64,000 nucleotides of DNA. Origin: Cohaesibacter sp. ES.047. GTDB taxonomy: Bacteria; Pseudomonadota; Alphaproteobacteria; Rhizobiales; Cohaesibacteraceae. The notes under the pieces are model-generated. The model was not told the origin of the DNA and did not search any database. It saw only the letters and a list, made by a program, of their open reading frames with translations. The stretch is from contig NZ_LT907844.1 in NCBI RefSeq assembly GCF_900215505.1, positions 372,001 to 436,000 of the forward strand. Direction: 5' to 3'. A program made the position numbers and the translations under genes. Positions 21,101 through 30,183 of this stretch are shown here, in pieces. The stretch's first letter is position 1; each line of letters begins with the position of its first letter.

Positions 21101-21120
21101 AAATTTGATCACAAAATTTT
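21101..21120. promoter_or_regulatory. GntR-type operator, potF/GntR divergent promoter
   Basis: AAATTTGATCACAAAATTTT contains TGATCACAAA, matching one full half and the centre of the palindromes at 21991 and 28765, but its left half has lost the TG. It sits between the divergent potF and regulator genes. Confidence 0.6.
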
Positions 21121-21186
21121 CCGAACCGCAAGCCTTTTCAATCAGAAACCTTTTGCTTGATCCTCTTGCACGGCTATAACGGGAAC

Positions 21187-21891
21187 ATGAGAAGAGTGGA
21201 ATCAGACACGGACCAGAACACTGAAAATTTCCTTGTTACCGAGGCCGAGGTGGCATCCACTGCGCCGCAGACTGCGCATGAGAGGATCTATCAGTCGCTG
21301 CGCGAACGGCTCCTTTTCGGCGGTTTTCTTCCGGGCAAGGCGGTGACCTTGCGGGGTCTTGCGGAGGATCTTGACGTCAGCCCGATGCCCGTTCGCGAAG
21401 CCGTGCGTCGCCTGATCGCGGAAGGCGCGCTGGAAAGCCATGGCAATCGACGGGTGTCAATTCCCGCCATGACCGCCAAGCGCTATCAGGAAATCAATCT
21501 CACCCGCTCTCTTCTAGAGCCGGAACTGGCCGAAATGGCGCTTCCCCATATCGAAACCGCGCATATCGAGCAGCTCGTCGAGATTGATCTGGCCATTGAT
21601 GTCTGTTTGGAAAATGGCGATATTGAAGGCTATATGCGCGGCAATCATGCTTTTCATTTTGCGCTCTATGATGCCGCCAGATCCAATGTCATCGCCCGGC
21701 TGGTCGAAAGCGTGTGGATGCAGTTTGGCCCCTTCATGCGCCTCATTTATGGCCGGCATGGCACCGCAAACCTCATTGATCAGCACAAACAAGCCATCGA
21801 GGCGCTGCGCCACCGCGATGCGGCTTCCTTGCGCATGGCAATCCACGAGGATATTCATCAAGGCATGCTCTTTATAGGTGATGATATCTGA
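21187..21891 (+). CDS. GntR-family (FCD/FadR-type) regulator of polyamine genes
   Basis: A 234-residue transcription factor. A winged helix-turn-helix (about 30-95, with LRGLAEDLDVSPMPVREAVR) is followed by an FCD ligand-binding domain with the conserved Asn/His pattern (GNHAFHFALY). The ATG at 21187 with GGGAA ahead of it is preferred to a TTG 30 bp upstream. It is divergent from potF and followed by the glutamate-polyamine ligase gene. Three similar palindromes at polyamine promoters are its probable targets. It would thus replace the Cro-like PuuR repressor known from Escherichia coli; the effector is unknown. Confidence 0.86.
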   Translation: MRRVESDTDQNTENFLVTEAEVASTAPQTAHERIYQSLRERLLFGGFLPGKAVTLRGLAEDLDVSPMPVREAVRRLIAEGALESHGNRRVSIPAMTAKRYQEINLTRSLLEPELAEMALPHIETAHIEQLVEIDLAIDVCLENGDIEGYMRGNHAFHFALYDAARSNVIARLVESVWMQFGPFMRLIYGRHGTANLIDQHKQAIEALRHRDAASLRMAIHEDIHQGMLFIGDDI

Positions 21892-21990
21892 GTTGCATGC
21901 TCATCAAAAACGCACGATCCGCCGGAGCCGTAGCCGATTGCCTGTCATTCTGCATGCAATCAAACCGCAGTCGACCACGGGCGTGCTTTC

Positions 21991-22027
21991 AATTTGTGAT
22001 CACAAATTTTTCTTGCTTTGTGATCCC
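21991..22027. promoter_or_regulatory. GntR-type operator upstream of the puuA-like gene
   Basis: AATTTGTGATCACAAATT at 21991-22008 is a perfect 18-base palindrome. A second TTTGTGATC half-site begins at 22017, 24 bp after the first TTTGTGATC. It lies about 80-100 bp ahead of the ligase gene start. Confidence 0.75.
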
Positions 22028-22088
22028 CTCCTGACTTAAGCTCAACGGCAGTTGCAGTTCCGCTTGCTGCTCCTCAATAGGTAATCAG

Positions 22089-23513
22089 ATGCCAGATCCC
22101 AAAGACACAGACAGCCCCTTTTCCAATGTGACCCTGAAAGGGGGACGCGGACGCAGTTATCATGTGCCCCAGACCTCGGAAGACGTCCACGAATGGATGC
22201 GCCAGCGCGGTATCGACGAGGTTGAATGCGTGGTGCCCGACATCGTCGGTATTGCACGCGGCAAGGCCATGCCCGCCTCCAAATTCTCCGGCCTGTCTCC
22301 GACCTACCTGCCCTCCTCGATCTTTTTCCAGACCATCACCGGCAATTATATCGAGATGGAAGACCGGCAGGATTTCATGATGGAGCGGGACATTCAGCTC
22401 GTCCCCGACCTTTCCACCTTGCGCGCGGTCCCTTGGGCGAACGACCCGACGATGCAGGTCATCCACGATCTTTATGATCTGGATGGCAATCTGGTGGAGC
22501 TTGCCCCGCGCAACGTTTTGCGGCGGGTTATGGGCGGGTTCGAGACCATGGGCTGGAAGCCTGTTGTCGCACCTGAACTTGAATTCTATCTGACCAAGCG
22601 CAACACCGACCCGGACTATCCGCTGGAGCCGCCGGTTGGCCGCTCCGGGCGCCAGTCTGTCGGACGTCAGGCCTATTCCATCGCCGCCGTTGATGAATAT
22701 GACCGCGTCATCGAGGACATTTATGATTTTGCCGACGCGCAGGGGCTGGAGATCGATACGGTCATTCAGGAAGGCGGTGCTGGGCAGCTTGAGATCAACC
22801 TCATTCATGGCGATCCGGTCGATCTTGCCGACCAGATCTTTGTCTTCAAGCGGTTGATCCGCGAGGCCGCGTTCCGGCACGACTGCTATGCAACCTTCAT
22901 GGCCAAGCCGATGGATAACGAACCGGGCAGCGCGATGCATATTCACCAGAGCCTGGTGGATGCGAAAACCGGAAGGAATGTCTTTTCCAACGAAGATGGC
23001 ACGGCAAGTGAGCTGTTTTATGAGTTCCTTGGCGGGCAGCAGAAATATCTGCCGGATGCCATGAGCATTTTCGCCCCTTATGTGAACAGCTACCGGCGTC
23101 TTCTGGCCGGGGATTCGGCTCCGATCAACCTTGAATGGTCAATCGACAACCGCTCGGTGGGGCTTCGCATTCCCAATTCAGGACCGGAGGCCCGCAGGAT
23201 CGAGAACCGCCTTGTGGGGGCAGATACCAATCCCTATCTCGCGATTGCGGCCAGCCTTGCCTGTGGCCTGCTCGGTATCATGAACAAGGACAAGCCCAAG
23301 CCGCAATTGCAACACCATGCCCACCACATGCCCTTCAGCCTGCCGCGCTCGGTGCATCATTCGCTGGGGCGGCTTGAAAAGAACACGCAGCTGCACGATC
23401 TGCTTGGACCAGATTTCGTCAACGTCTATTCGAAGATCAAGCTCGATGAATCAGAGGAATTCAATCAGGTCATCAGTCCCTGGGAGCGCGAGCACCTGCT
23501 GCTGACCGTGTGA
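22089..23513 (+). CDS. puuA: Gamma-glutamylputrescine synthetase (glutamine synthetase family)
   Basis: A 474-residue ATP-dependent ligase joining glutamate to putrescine or a related amine, the first step of the gamma-glutamylated putrescine pathway. It has VAPELEFYLTK, the GAGQLEINL and AMHIHQSL metal/substrate motifs and the ENRLVGADTNPYLAIA motif near the C terminus. Length is typical of PuuA-type enzymes. It begins a rightward operon with an aminotransferase and a FAD oxidase, and a perfect regulator palindrome lies in its promoter. PuuA is favoured over true glutamine synthetase by context. Confidence 0.88.
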   Translation: MPDPKDTDSPFSNVTLKGGRGRSYHVPQTSEDVHEWMRQRGIDEVECVVPDIVGIARGKAMPASKFSGLSPTYLPSSIFFQTITGNYIEMEDRQDFMMERDIQLVPDLSTLRAVPWANDPTMQVIHDLYDLDGNLVELAPRNVLRRVMGGFETMGWKPVVAPELEFYLTKRNTDPDYPLEPPVGRSGRQSVGRQAYSIAAVDEYDRVIEDIYDFADAQGLEIDTVIQEGGAGQLEINLIHGDPVDLADQIFVFKRLIREAAFRHDCYATFMAKPMDNEPGSAMHIHQSLVDAKTGRNVFSNEDGTASELFYEFLGGQQKYLPDAMSIFAPYVNSYRRLLAGDSAPINLEWSIDNRSVGLRIPNSGPEARRIENRLVGADTNPYLAIAASLACGLLGIMNKDKPKPQLQHHAHHMPFSLPRSVHHSLGRLEKNTQLHDLLGPDFVNVYSKIKLDESEEFNQVISPWEREHLLLTV

Positions 23514-23627
23514 TACACACCCATTCCGATTTCGGATTTCCGCCCGCCAATCCTTTCAGCCAAGCCCCTTAAAAGGGCCCTGTTCGCCGATCCTGCAAGG
23601 AAGCGGCGCATTCAACGGGAGACGACA

Positions 23628-25019
23628 ATGACTTTCATGGCCAATCTGCCGCCGACCGCAGAGCTGCAGCAAAAGGATGCGGCCCATCACCTGCATCCCT
23701 TCACGGATACCGCCGAACTCAATGCCAAGGGTGCCCGCGTCATCACGCGGGCCGACGGGGTCTATCTGCATGATAGCGACGGCAAGAAGTATCTGGACGG
23801 CATGGCTGGCCTGTGGTGCGTCAATGTCGGCTATGGCCGCAACGAGATCATGGAAGCGGCAATGCGGCAAATGCAGCAGCTGCCCTACTACAACACCTTC
23901 TTCCAGACCACCCATCCGCCTGTCATCGCGCTGTCGGAAAAACTCACCTCGCTCGCCCCGCCGCATATCAATCATGTCTTCTTTGCCGGGTCCGGCTCTG
24001 AGGCCAATGACACCGTGTTTCGCATGGTGCGGCACTATTGGGCGACGCTCGGCAAACCGGAAAAGCAGGTCATCATCGGCCGCAAGAACGGCTATCACGG
24101 CTCGACCGTGGCTGCGACCTCTCTTGGCGGCATGACGGCAATGCACAAGCAGGGCGGTCTACCGATCCCCGGCGTCACCCATATCGACCAGCCCTACTGG
24201 TATGGCGAAGGAGGCGACATGGATCCGGACGAATTCGGCCTGATGCGCGCACGCCAGCTTGAGGCGGAGATCGACCGCATCGGCGAAGACAAGGTTGCCG
24301 CCTTCATTGCCGAGCCCATTCAGGGTGCAGGCGGTGTGGTGATCCCGCCCGAGAGCTACTGGCCGGAAATCCAGCGCATTTGCGACGAACGGGACATTCT
24401 GTTGGTGGCCGATGAGGTCATTTGCGGCTTTGGCCGAACGGGGAAATGGTTTGGCAGCGACACTTACGGGATCAAGCCTGATCTGATGACCATCGCCAAG
24501 GGGCTATCGTCCGGCTACCTGCCGATTGCCGGAGTTCTTGTCTCGGACCGGGTTGCCGAAGGGCTGGCCGAAGGCGGCGAGTTCTATCACGGCTATACCT
24601 ATTCGGGCCATCCGGTGGCTTGCGCCGCAGCGCTGACCAATCTGGAAATCCTTGAGGGTGAGGGGATTGTTGAAGGTGTACACGACCGAGCTGCGCCCTA
24701 TCTTGCGGAGAAATGGAGCCAGCTGGGGGATCATCCTCTGATCGGTGAGGCCCGCTCCAAGGGACTGGTGGCGGCTCTCGAACTGACACCGGACAAGGCG
24801 GCACGGGCCCCGTTCGCCGCCGCCAAGGGAACTGCCGGGCTGATCTGCCGCGAGCATTGTTTCAACAGCGGGCTGGTGATGCGCCACGTGGGCGACACCA
24901 TGATCATCTCGCCGCCCCTCGTCATCAGCAACAGCGAGATCGACGAATTGGTGACCAAGGCTGAACAGGCGCTCGATCTTGCGCTAGCGGAGCTCAAGGC
25001 CCGCGATCTTTTAAAGTAG
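23628..25019 (+). CDS. spuC: Putrescine/polyamine aminotransferase (class III, PLP)
   Basis: A 463-residue pyridoxal-phosphate enzyme of the omega-aminotransferase family. The PLP-binding lysine lies in TIAKGLSSGYLPI, the cofactor Asp in LLVADEVICGFGRTG, and GSEANDTVFRM is the phosphate-binding motif. SpuC-type enzymes transfer an amino group from putrescine to pyruvate, giving 4-aminobutanal. GGGAG lies ahead of the ATG at 23628. Together with the ligase and oxidase next to it, it would give the cell a second, unglutamylated route; it might alternatively act on GABA. Confidence 0.87.
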   Translation: MTFMANLPPTAELQQKDAAHHLHPFTDTAELNAKGARVITRADGVYLHDSDGKKYLDGMAGLWCVNVGYGRNEIMEAAMRQMQQLPYYNTFFQTTHPPVIALSEKLTSLAPPHINHVFFAGSGSEANDTVFRMVRHYWATLGKPEKQVIIGRKNGYHGSTVAATSLGGMTAMHKQGGLPIPGVTHIDQPYWYGEGGDMDPDEFGLMRARQLEAEIDRIGEDKVAAFIAEPIQGAGGVVIPPESYWPEIQRICDERDILLVADEVICGFGRTGKWFGSDTYGIKPDLMTIAKGLSSGYLPIAGVLVSDRVAEGLAEGGEFYHGYTYSGHPVACAAALTNLEILEGEGIVEGVHDRAAPYLAEKWSQLGDHPLIGEARSKGLVAALELTPDKAARAPFAAAKGTAGLICREHCFNSGLVMRHVGDTMIISPPLVISNSEIDELVTKAEQALDLALAELKARDLLK

Positions 25020-25082
25020 ACCAATCAATTTGCAAGGGCGGTGCTGATGCCCGCCCTGCCAGCCATCCCAGATAGGTGGAAC

Positions 25083-26423
25083 ATGAGTCTGAGCAGTCCC
25101 AAGGGTGGATTTCTCCACAGCAACGACAAACAGGGCACCTACCCCGACAGCTATTATGCTGCCACGGCGACGCCGCACGCGGTCCTGCCGTCTCTTGAGG
25201 GCGACCAATCCTGCGACATCTGCATCGTGGGTGGCGGCTACGCGGGCCTGTCGTCGGCGCTTCATCTGGCGCAAAAGGGCTACAAAGTCATCGTGCTGGA
25301 GGCCCACCGGGTGGGCTGGGGGGCTTCTGGCCGCAATGGCGGGCAGGTTTGCACTGGCCAGCGCCTTGATCAGGATGCGCTGGAATCCATGGTCGGCAAA
25401 GATGAAGCCCGCGCCTTGTGGGACATCTCGGTCGATGGCATCCAGATGGTGCGCGATCTGATCGAGACGCATAATATCGACTGCGATTTCAAACCCGGCA
25501 CCCTGCATGTGGACCACAAGCCCCATTATGCACAAGAATCCCGCGCCTATGTCGACAAGCTCCATGCTAAGTATGGCTATGATCGGATCCGCTACGTGGA
25601 TCAGGCCGAAGCACGAGAGATGGTGGGGAGCAACGCCTATTACGGCGGCATGCTGGATGACCTGTCCGGCCATCTGCATCCGCTCAATTACGCCCTCGGC
25701 CTATCAACTGCGGCGCAAGAAGCCGGTGCGGTGATATATGAGAATAGCGAGGTCGCCTCGGTCAAACGCGGGGCCAAGGTCACGGTTCAGTGCGCCCGGG
25801 GCAGTGTCACTGCTGATCATCTCATCCTTGCCTGCAACGGCTACATCGAAAATCTGATGCCAAAGGTCGCCGCACGGGTGATGCCGATGAACAATTACAT
25901 CATCGCGACCGAGCCTTTGAGCGAAGAGCTAGCGCGCGAATTGATCCGCGATGATGTGGGCGTTGCGGACAGCAAGTTCGTTGTCAATTATTACCGGCTG
26001 TCGCAGGACCGGCGGCTGCTGTTTGGCGGCGGCGAGACCTACAGCTTCAAATTCCCTCAGGATATCAAATCCTTCGTTCGCCAACCGATGCTCGATATTT
26101 ATCCGCAACTGAGGGATGTCCGCATCGATTATGGCTGGGGCGGCACCTTGGGGATCACGGTCAACCGCATGCCGTATTTCTCGAAGATCAACAAGAATAT
26201 CGTCAATGCCAGCGGCTTCTCCGGTCACGGGCTGGCGATTGCCACCATCGCAGGGCAGATATTGGCGGATCTGATCGACGGGCAGGCAAGCCGGTTTGAC
26301 ACGATGGAGCATGTCCCGACCTATCCCTTCCCCGGCGGACGACACATGCGCCACGCCCTGCTTGTTATGGCCATGCTCTACTACAAGATGCGCGACAGGA
26401 TCGGCACGCCCGCAAGGCCATGA
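25083..26423 (+). CDS. puuB: Gamma-glutamylputrescine oxidase-like FAD enzyme
   Basis: A 446-residue DAO-family flavoprotein. The FAD-binding motif IVGGGYAGLSSALHLA is at about 45, followed by the family signature GWGASGRNGGQV, and the C-terminal FSGHGLAIATIAGQI motif is present. PuuB oxidises gamma-glutamylputrescine to the aldehyde and releases ammonia and peroxide. The ATG at 25083 behind AGGTGGA is preferred to a GTG at 25041. It is the third gene of the rightward operon, 63 bp after the aminotransferase gene, and ends at a strong terminator. Confidence 0.88.
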   Translation: MSLSSPKGGFLHSNDKQGTYPDSYYAATATPHAVLPSLEGDQSCDICIVGGGYAGLSSALHLAQKGYKVIVLEAHRVGWGASGRNGGQVCTGQRLDQDALESMVGKDEARALWDISVDGIQMVRDLIETHNIDCDFKPGTLHVDHKPHYAQESRAYVDKLHAKYGYDRIRYVDQAEAREMVGSNAYYGGMLDDLSGHLHPLNYALGLSTAAQEAGAVIYENSEVASVKRGAKVTVQCARGSVTADHLILACNGYIENLMPKVAARVMPMNNYIIATEPLSEELARELIRDDVGVADSKFVVNYYRLSQDRRLLFGGGETYSFKFPQDIKSFVRQPMLDIYPQLRDVRIDYGWGGTLGITVNRMPYFSKINKNIVNASGFSGHGLAIATIAGQILADLIDGQASRFDTMEHVPTYPFPGGRHMRHALLVMAMLYYKMRDRIGTPARP

Positions 26424-26434
26424 TCAGAGAAACA

Positions 26435-26458
26435 AAAAGGGGCCGGAAGGCCCCTTTT
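26435..26458. terminator. Bidirectional terminator between polyamine operons
   Basis: AAAAGGGGCC and its exact complement flank a GGAA loop, with A and T runs on both sides, between the convergent oxidase and aldehyde dehydrogenase genes. Confidence 0.92.
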
Positions 26459-26479
26459 CTTATGCTATAATTGGCTTTG

Positions 26480-27907
26480 TTACGGCCGCGTAACGGCTTT
26501 GATTTCAAGGAAATCCTCAAGGCCGAAGTGACCGCCTTCGCGGCCCAAGCCGCTCATCTTATAGCCGCCGAACGGGCTGCCCCAGTCAAGATCGGTGCCG
26601 TTGATGCGCACCATGCCAGCCTTCAAAGTCTTGGCCACGCGGGTGGCTCGGGTCTCGTCGCCGGTCTCGATATAGGCCGCTAGGCCATAGGGGGTATCGT
26701 TGGCGATGCGAATAGCCTCATCCTCACCTTCGAACGGGATCATGGTCAGGACGGGACCGAAGATCTCCTCGCGGGCGATGGTCATCTCGTTCGTCGCATT
26801 GCCAAAGATGGTCGGCTTGCAGAAATAACCCACATTGCGGCCTTCGGGCTTGCCAATGCCGCCTGCGAGCAGGGTTGCGCCCTCGTCGATGCCTTTCTGG
26901 ATCAGCGCCTGCACCTTGTCATATTGCAACTGGCTGACCAATGGGCCGATGTGGCCACCTTCCTTGGATGGATCACCAACGGCAGTTTCCTCAGCGGTCT
27001 TGGCCGCGATCTGCATGGCGTCTTCATAGATGCTTTTTTCGACCAGCATGCGGGTGGGTGCATTGCAGGACTGGCCGGTGTTGTTGAAGCAGGACCGGGC
27101 CCCACGACTGACGGATTTCTGTACATCTTCGACATCGGCAAAGACGATGTTGGGGCTTTTACCGCCCAGCTCAAGCGCGACGCGCTTGACCGTATCCGCC
27201 GCATCCTTGGTCACAGCCACACCCCCGCGGGTGGAGCCGGTGAAAGACATCATCTGAATGTCGGGATGGCAGGACAGGGCCGAGCCGACAACCGGCCCTT
27301 CGCCGTTGACAAGGTTGAAGACACCGTCCGGCACACCGGCCTCAGACAGAATTTCGGCATAGAGCATGGCCGAGAGCGGGGTCAGCTCGGACGGCTTTAG
27401 CACCAAGGTGCAGCCGGTGGCCAGTGCTGGTGCGATCTTCAGCACCATCTGGTTCATCGGCCAGTTCCACGGCGTGATCAGGCCGCACACTCCGATGGGC
27501 TCGCGCAGGATCGTGTCACCGTTGGCGCTGATGCTTTCGAAATCAAAGCTCTTGAGCGCTTCAATGAAGCCTTCCAGATGCCCCAAGCCGACCTTGGCCT
27601 GCGCGTTTTGCGACAAGGTCATCGGCGCGCCCATCTCCGATGAAATGACCTCCGCCATCTCGTCATAGCGCGCCTTGTAGGCGGTCATGATGCTTTCGAG
27701 CAGCTCGATGCGCTCAGCCTTGGTGGTTTGCGAAAAGCTGGGGAAGGCAATATTGGCCGCCGCGACCGCAGCGTTCGCATCATCCTTGCTGCCCATGGAT
27801 ATGACCGCAATCACTTCCTCGGTTGCCGGGTTGATGACATCGAGGTCCGTGGCGGAAATCGGATCGACCCATTTGCCGCCAATGAAAAATTTGCGTTTGT
27901 CGAGCAT
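26480..27907 (-). CDS. NAD(P)-dependent aldehyde dehydrogenase (PuuC role)
   Basis: A 475-residue aldehyde dehydrogenase. The catalytic Glu is in LELGGKSPNIVF and the nucleophilic Cys in NNTGQSCNAPTR; the cofactor-binding GSTRGGVAV segment is also present. In this setting it would oxidise gamma-glutamyl-aminobutyraldehyde or 4-aminobutanal made by the oxidase or aminotransferase. The ATG at 27907 gives the standard N terminus of the family; the longer frame upstream overlaps the preceding gene. It follows the amidotransferase gene by 40 bp and is probably co-transcribed with it. Substrate assignment rests on context. Confidence 0.87.
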   Translation of the reverse strand: MLDKRKFFIGGKWVDPISATDLDVINPATEEVIAVISMGSKDDANAAVAAANIAFPSFSQTTKAERIELLESIMTAYKARYDEMAEVISSEMGAPMTLSQNAQAKVGLGHLEGFIEALKSFDFESISANGDTILREPIGVCGLITPWNWPMNQMVLKIAPALATGCTLVLKPSELTPLSAMLYAEILSEAGVPDGVFNLVNGEGPVVGSALSCHPDIQMMSFTGSTRGGVAVTKDAADTVKRVALELGGKSPNIVFADVEDVQKSVSRGARSCFNNTGQSCNAPTRMLVEKSIYEDAMQIAAKTAEETAVGDPSKEGGHIGPLVSQLQYDKVQALIQKGIDEGATLLAGGIGKPEGRNVGYFCKPTIFGNATNEMTIAREEIFGPVLTMIPFEGEDEAIRIANDTPYGLAAYIETGDETRATRVAKTLKAGMVRINGTDLDWGSPFGGYKMSGLGREGGHFGLEDFLEIKAVTRP

Positions 27908-27947
27908 TGTACTTCGATCCCCTGTTCGAGTGTTCACTGTCGCGTGT

Positions 27948-28721
27948 TCAGGCCTTAGCGGCCTTTTTTTGTTTCCAGTCTTCTTCGCGCGCCTTGAGAA
28001 AGGCGACGATTCCTTCGCCGATTGCGTCCTTGTCAATCTTGGTCTCAAGCGATGTCATGGCCAGATCCGCCACATCATCCCCCAGCACAGCGTCGCGGCG
28101 GCTCTCAATCAAGTCCGCGACAAATTCGGGACCAAATTCGGGATGGCCCTGAAAGGAAATGACCTGATCTCCATAAGCGAGGGCGGCGTATTCGCAGAAT
28201 TCACTGCTGGCAATGACCTTTGCCTCTGGCGGTTGGGTGACCACCTGATCCTGATGGAAGGCGAGGATCGAAAAGTCATCCTTGTCCCCCAGATCAGTCG
28301 CCGCCATCCAGTCCGGGGCCTCACCTTGCCAGTGGTAGCCATGGCGACCAACGCCCCAGCCCTTGTCGGACTTGAGCACCTTCCCCCCAAGACTCTCGGC
28401 GAGGATCTGGTGGCCAAAGCAGATACCCACCATCGGCACGCCCGCCTGATAGGCCTTGGCAATGAAGTCCTTGAGCGCATGGATCCAGGGGTAATCCTCA
28501 TAGGCGCCAAATTTGGAGCCCGTGATCAGCCATGCCTGACAGTCCGTCGGGCTTGCTGGCAACTCACCATCGAGCGGACAATAAGTTTGATAGTCCCAAT
28601 GGTCCGGTGCCGTGGCCCCCACCATCCGGGCGAACATTTCGGCATAGGAAGGATAGCCATCTGCCAATTCTTCGGGTGGGCGTCCCGTTTCCAGGATGCC
28701 GAGCGTGAAAGTTTCAGTCAT
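27948..28721 (-). CDS. Class I glutamine amidotransferase-like hydrolase (candidate gamma-Glu-GABA hydrolase)
   Basis: A 257-residue single-domain GATase1 protein. The nucleophile Cys is in GICFGHQILAE and the catalytic His-Glu in FQGHPEFGPE, so the triad appears complete. The motif spacing is of the TrpG/GuaA-like type rather than the NVHHQ-type seen in Escherichia coli PuuD. Its promoter carries the polyamine palindrome and the next gene is the aldehyde dehydrogenase, so hydrolysis of gamma-glutamyl-GABA to glutamate and GABA is the likely role. This is inferred from the neighbourhood. Confidence 0.82.
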   Translation of the reverse strand: MTETFTLGILETGRPPEELADGYPSYAEMFARMVGATAPDHWDYQTYCPLDGELPASPTDCQAWLITGSKFGAYEDYPWIHALKDFIAKAYQAGVPMVGICFGHQILAESLGGKVLKSDKGWGVGRHGYHWQGEAPDWMAATDLGDKDDFSILAFHQDQVVTQPPEAKVIASSEFCEYAALAYGDQVISFQGHPEFGPEFVADLIESRRDAVLGDDVADLAMTSLETKIDKDAIGEGIVAFLKAREEDWKQKKAAKA

Positions 28722-28764
28722 GTGTTTTTTGCCGGGTTGCGGAATGACATAAAGTTGGTTCTAA

Positions 28765-28782
28765 AATTGTGATCACAAATTA
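28765..28782. promoter_or_regulatory. GntR-type operator upstream of the amidotransferase gene
   Basis: AAATTGTGATCACAAATT contains the perfect palindrome TTGTGATCACAA, the same core as at 21991. It lies about 45 bp upstream of the amidotransferase start codon. Confidence 0.72.
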
Positions 28783-28834
28783 CTAGGAGACGGCTCTAGC
28801 GTCAATCGCCAGATATAATAAGGGAATATACAGA

Positions 28835-28870
28835 AAGGGCAGATCGGCAAAAGCAATGCCGTCTGCCCTT
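28835..28870 (-). terminator. Hairpin downstream of the M24 peptidase gene
   Basis: AAGGGCAGA-T-CGGC pairs with GCCG-TCTGCCCTT around a nine-base loop, with a single bulged T. It lies about 15 bp after the end of the leftward peptidase gene. The following T run is short, so it is a moderate terminator. Confidence 0.6.
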
Positions 28871-28884
28871 AGTTTGCTAGCTGA

Positions 28885-30003
28885 TCAATCCTGCAGTTTC
28901 ATGGCGCGGGACATTTCGGAGTAGATCTCGCAGCCATCCCCTTTAAGGATGACAATTTCCTCAAGACGCACCCCGAAATGACCAGCCAGATAGATGCCCG
29001 GCTCGATGGAGAAGACGTTGCCCTCTTCCAGCACCCGGTCCGACGTCGCCGTGATATAGGGCGGCTCATGGATGTCGATGCCAAGACCATGGCCACAGCG
29101 ATGAAGGAAATAGTCGCCATACCCCGCAGCGGCGATGGTGTTGCGGGCCGCAAGATCAACATCTTGCGCCTTGGCGCCAGCTTTGGCGGCGGCAAGAGCA
29201 GCCGTGACAGCGTCTTCCACCACACAGAAGACTTTGCAGAATTCCTCGTCAGGCGTGCCGAAGAAGTCCGTGCGGGTCATGTCGGAGGGGTAACCATCAA
29301 GGATGCAGCCTGTGTCGATCAGCACCGGCATATTGTCCTTAAGGGTCGTGTTGCCCGAATTGTGATGGGGATAGGCGGAATTCTCACCAAAGCAGATGGC
29401 ACAAAAGGCCATTTCTGCGCCGTTTTTCTTGTAATGGGCGGCGATCAGATCCTCGACATCCTTTTCGCTCATGCCGACCTTGAGGCTGGCAAAGGCCGCG
29501 GCCACGGCTGCATCATTCAGCAGGTGTGCGGCCTTGATGCGGCGGGATTCATCTTCGTCCTTCAAGGTGCGCAACAGGCCGATGGTGTCCTCGGTAAACC
29601 GCCGCTTGGGGCTATCCAGAGCATCGAGCAAGAAGAGCGCGAAGTCGGCCCGCATGGTCTCGTCGAGCACGACCGAAAGGCCCGGCTTCTTTGCTCCTGC
29701 CTCCTCGAGCAAGGCCTCAAGGGCAGCTGCAGGGCCTTCATCGTCGCTCCAGGTGAAGAAGGGCAGATCGGTTGAGGCGCGCGCGGACTCCACATTGAGC
29801 GCCGGCATCAGGAAACCGCAGAAATCAGCGGTGACAATCAGAAGCACGGGACGTTCATCGCCATGGGGATTGACGCCTGACAACCACGCCATGTGGCTCG
29901 ATGGACCAAGGGCAACCAGATTGGTTGCCGTCTGCTTCATGCGCGAGCGAAGAGAATCAAGGCGTTTTGCGGCAATGGCCGGGTCAAGTGGGGCGTGCGA
30001 CAT
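28885..30003 (-). CDS. M24-family metallopeptidase (Xaa-Pro peptidase/creatinase-like)
   Basis: A 372-residue pita-bread-fold enzyme. The N-terminal creatinase-type domain is followed by the catalytic domain with the expected metal ligands: two Asp in IDTGCILDGYPSDMTRT, His in HRCGHGLGIDIHEPP, Glu in IEPGIYLAG and Glu in RLEEIVIL. Members cleave Xaa-Pro peptides or hydrolyse creatine and related guanidino compounds. The ATG at 30003 with AAGGAAG ahead of it is chosen. It comes last in a leftward set after a family 5 ABC importer, so it probably acts on the imported compound after uptake. Confidence 0.88.
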   Translation of the reverse strand: MSHAPLDPAIAAKRLDSLRSRMKQTATNLVALGPSSHMAWLSGVNPHGDERPVLLIVTADFCGFLMPALNVESARASTDLPFFTWSDDEGPAAALEALLEEAGAKKPGLSVVLDETMRADFALFLLDALDSPKRRFTEDTIGLLRTLKDEDESRRIKAAHLLNDAAVAAAFASLKVGMSEKDVEDLIAAHYKKNGAEMAFCAICFGENSAYPHHNSGNTTLKDNMPVLIDTGCILDGYPSDMTRTDFFGTPDEEFCKVFCVVEDAVTAALAAAKAGAKAQDVDLAARNTIAAAGYGDYFLHRCGHGLGIDIHEPPYITATSDRVLEEGNVFSIEPGIYLAGHFGVRLEEIVILKGDGCEIYSEMSRAMKLQD

Positions 30004-30183
30004 GGGGTCTTCCTTGAAAAATGTGGCAGGCTGCCCAGACGATTGGGGGGGACGGGCAGCCTGCCTGTTGGCTGGATATGACAGGAACAAAAACCAGATA
30101 CGTCAGCTTTTCAAGTGGCCAATGCCTCTTTAGCACCTGAAATGTCCTTTTGATGCAAGATCCATATCCAGCCAAAGTGCCAG

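Noticed and set aside
21991-22008. CRP-type site suggested by TGTGA...TCACA
   Set aside because: The arms are directly adjacent with no six-base spacer, so it does not fit the CRP layout; the nearby GntR regulator and recurring motif explain it better.
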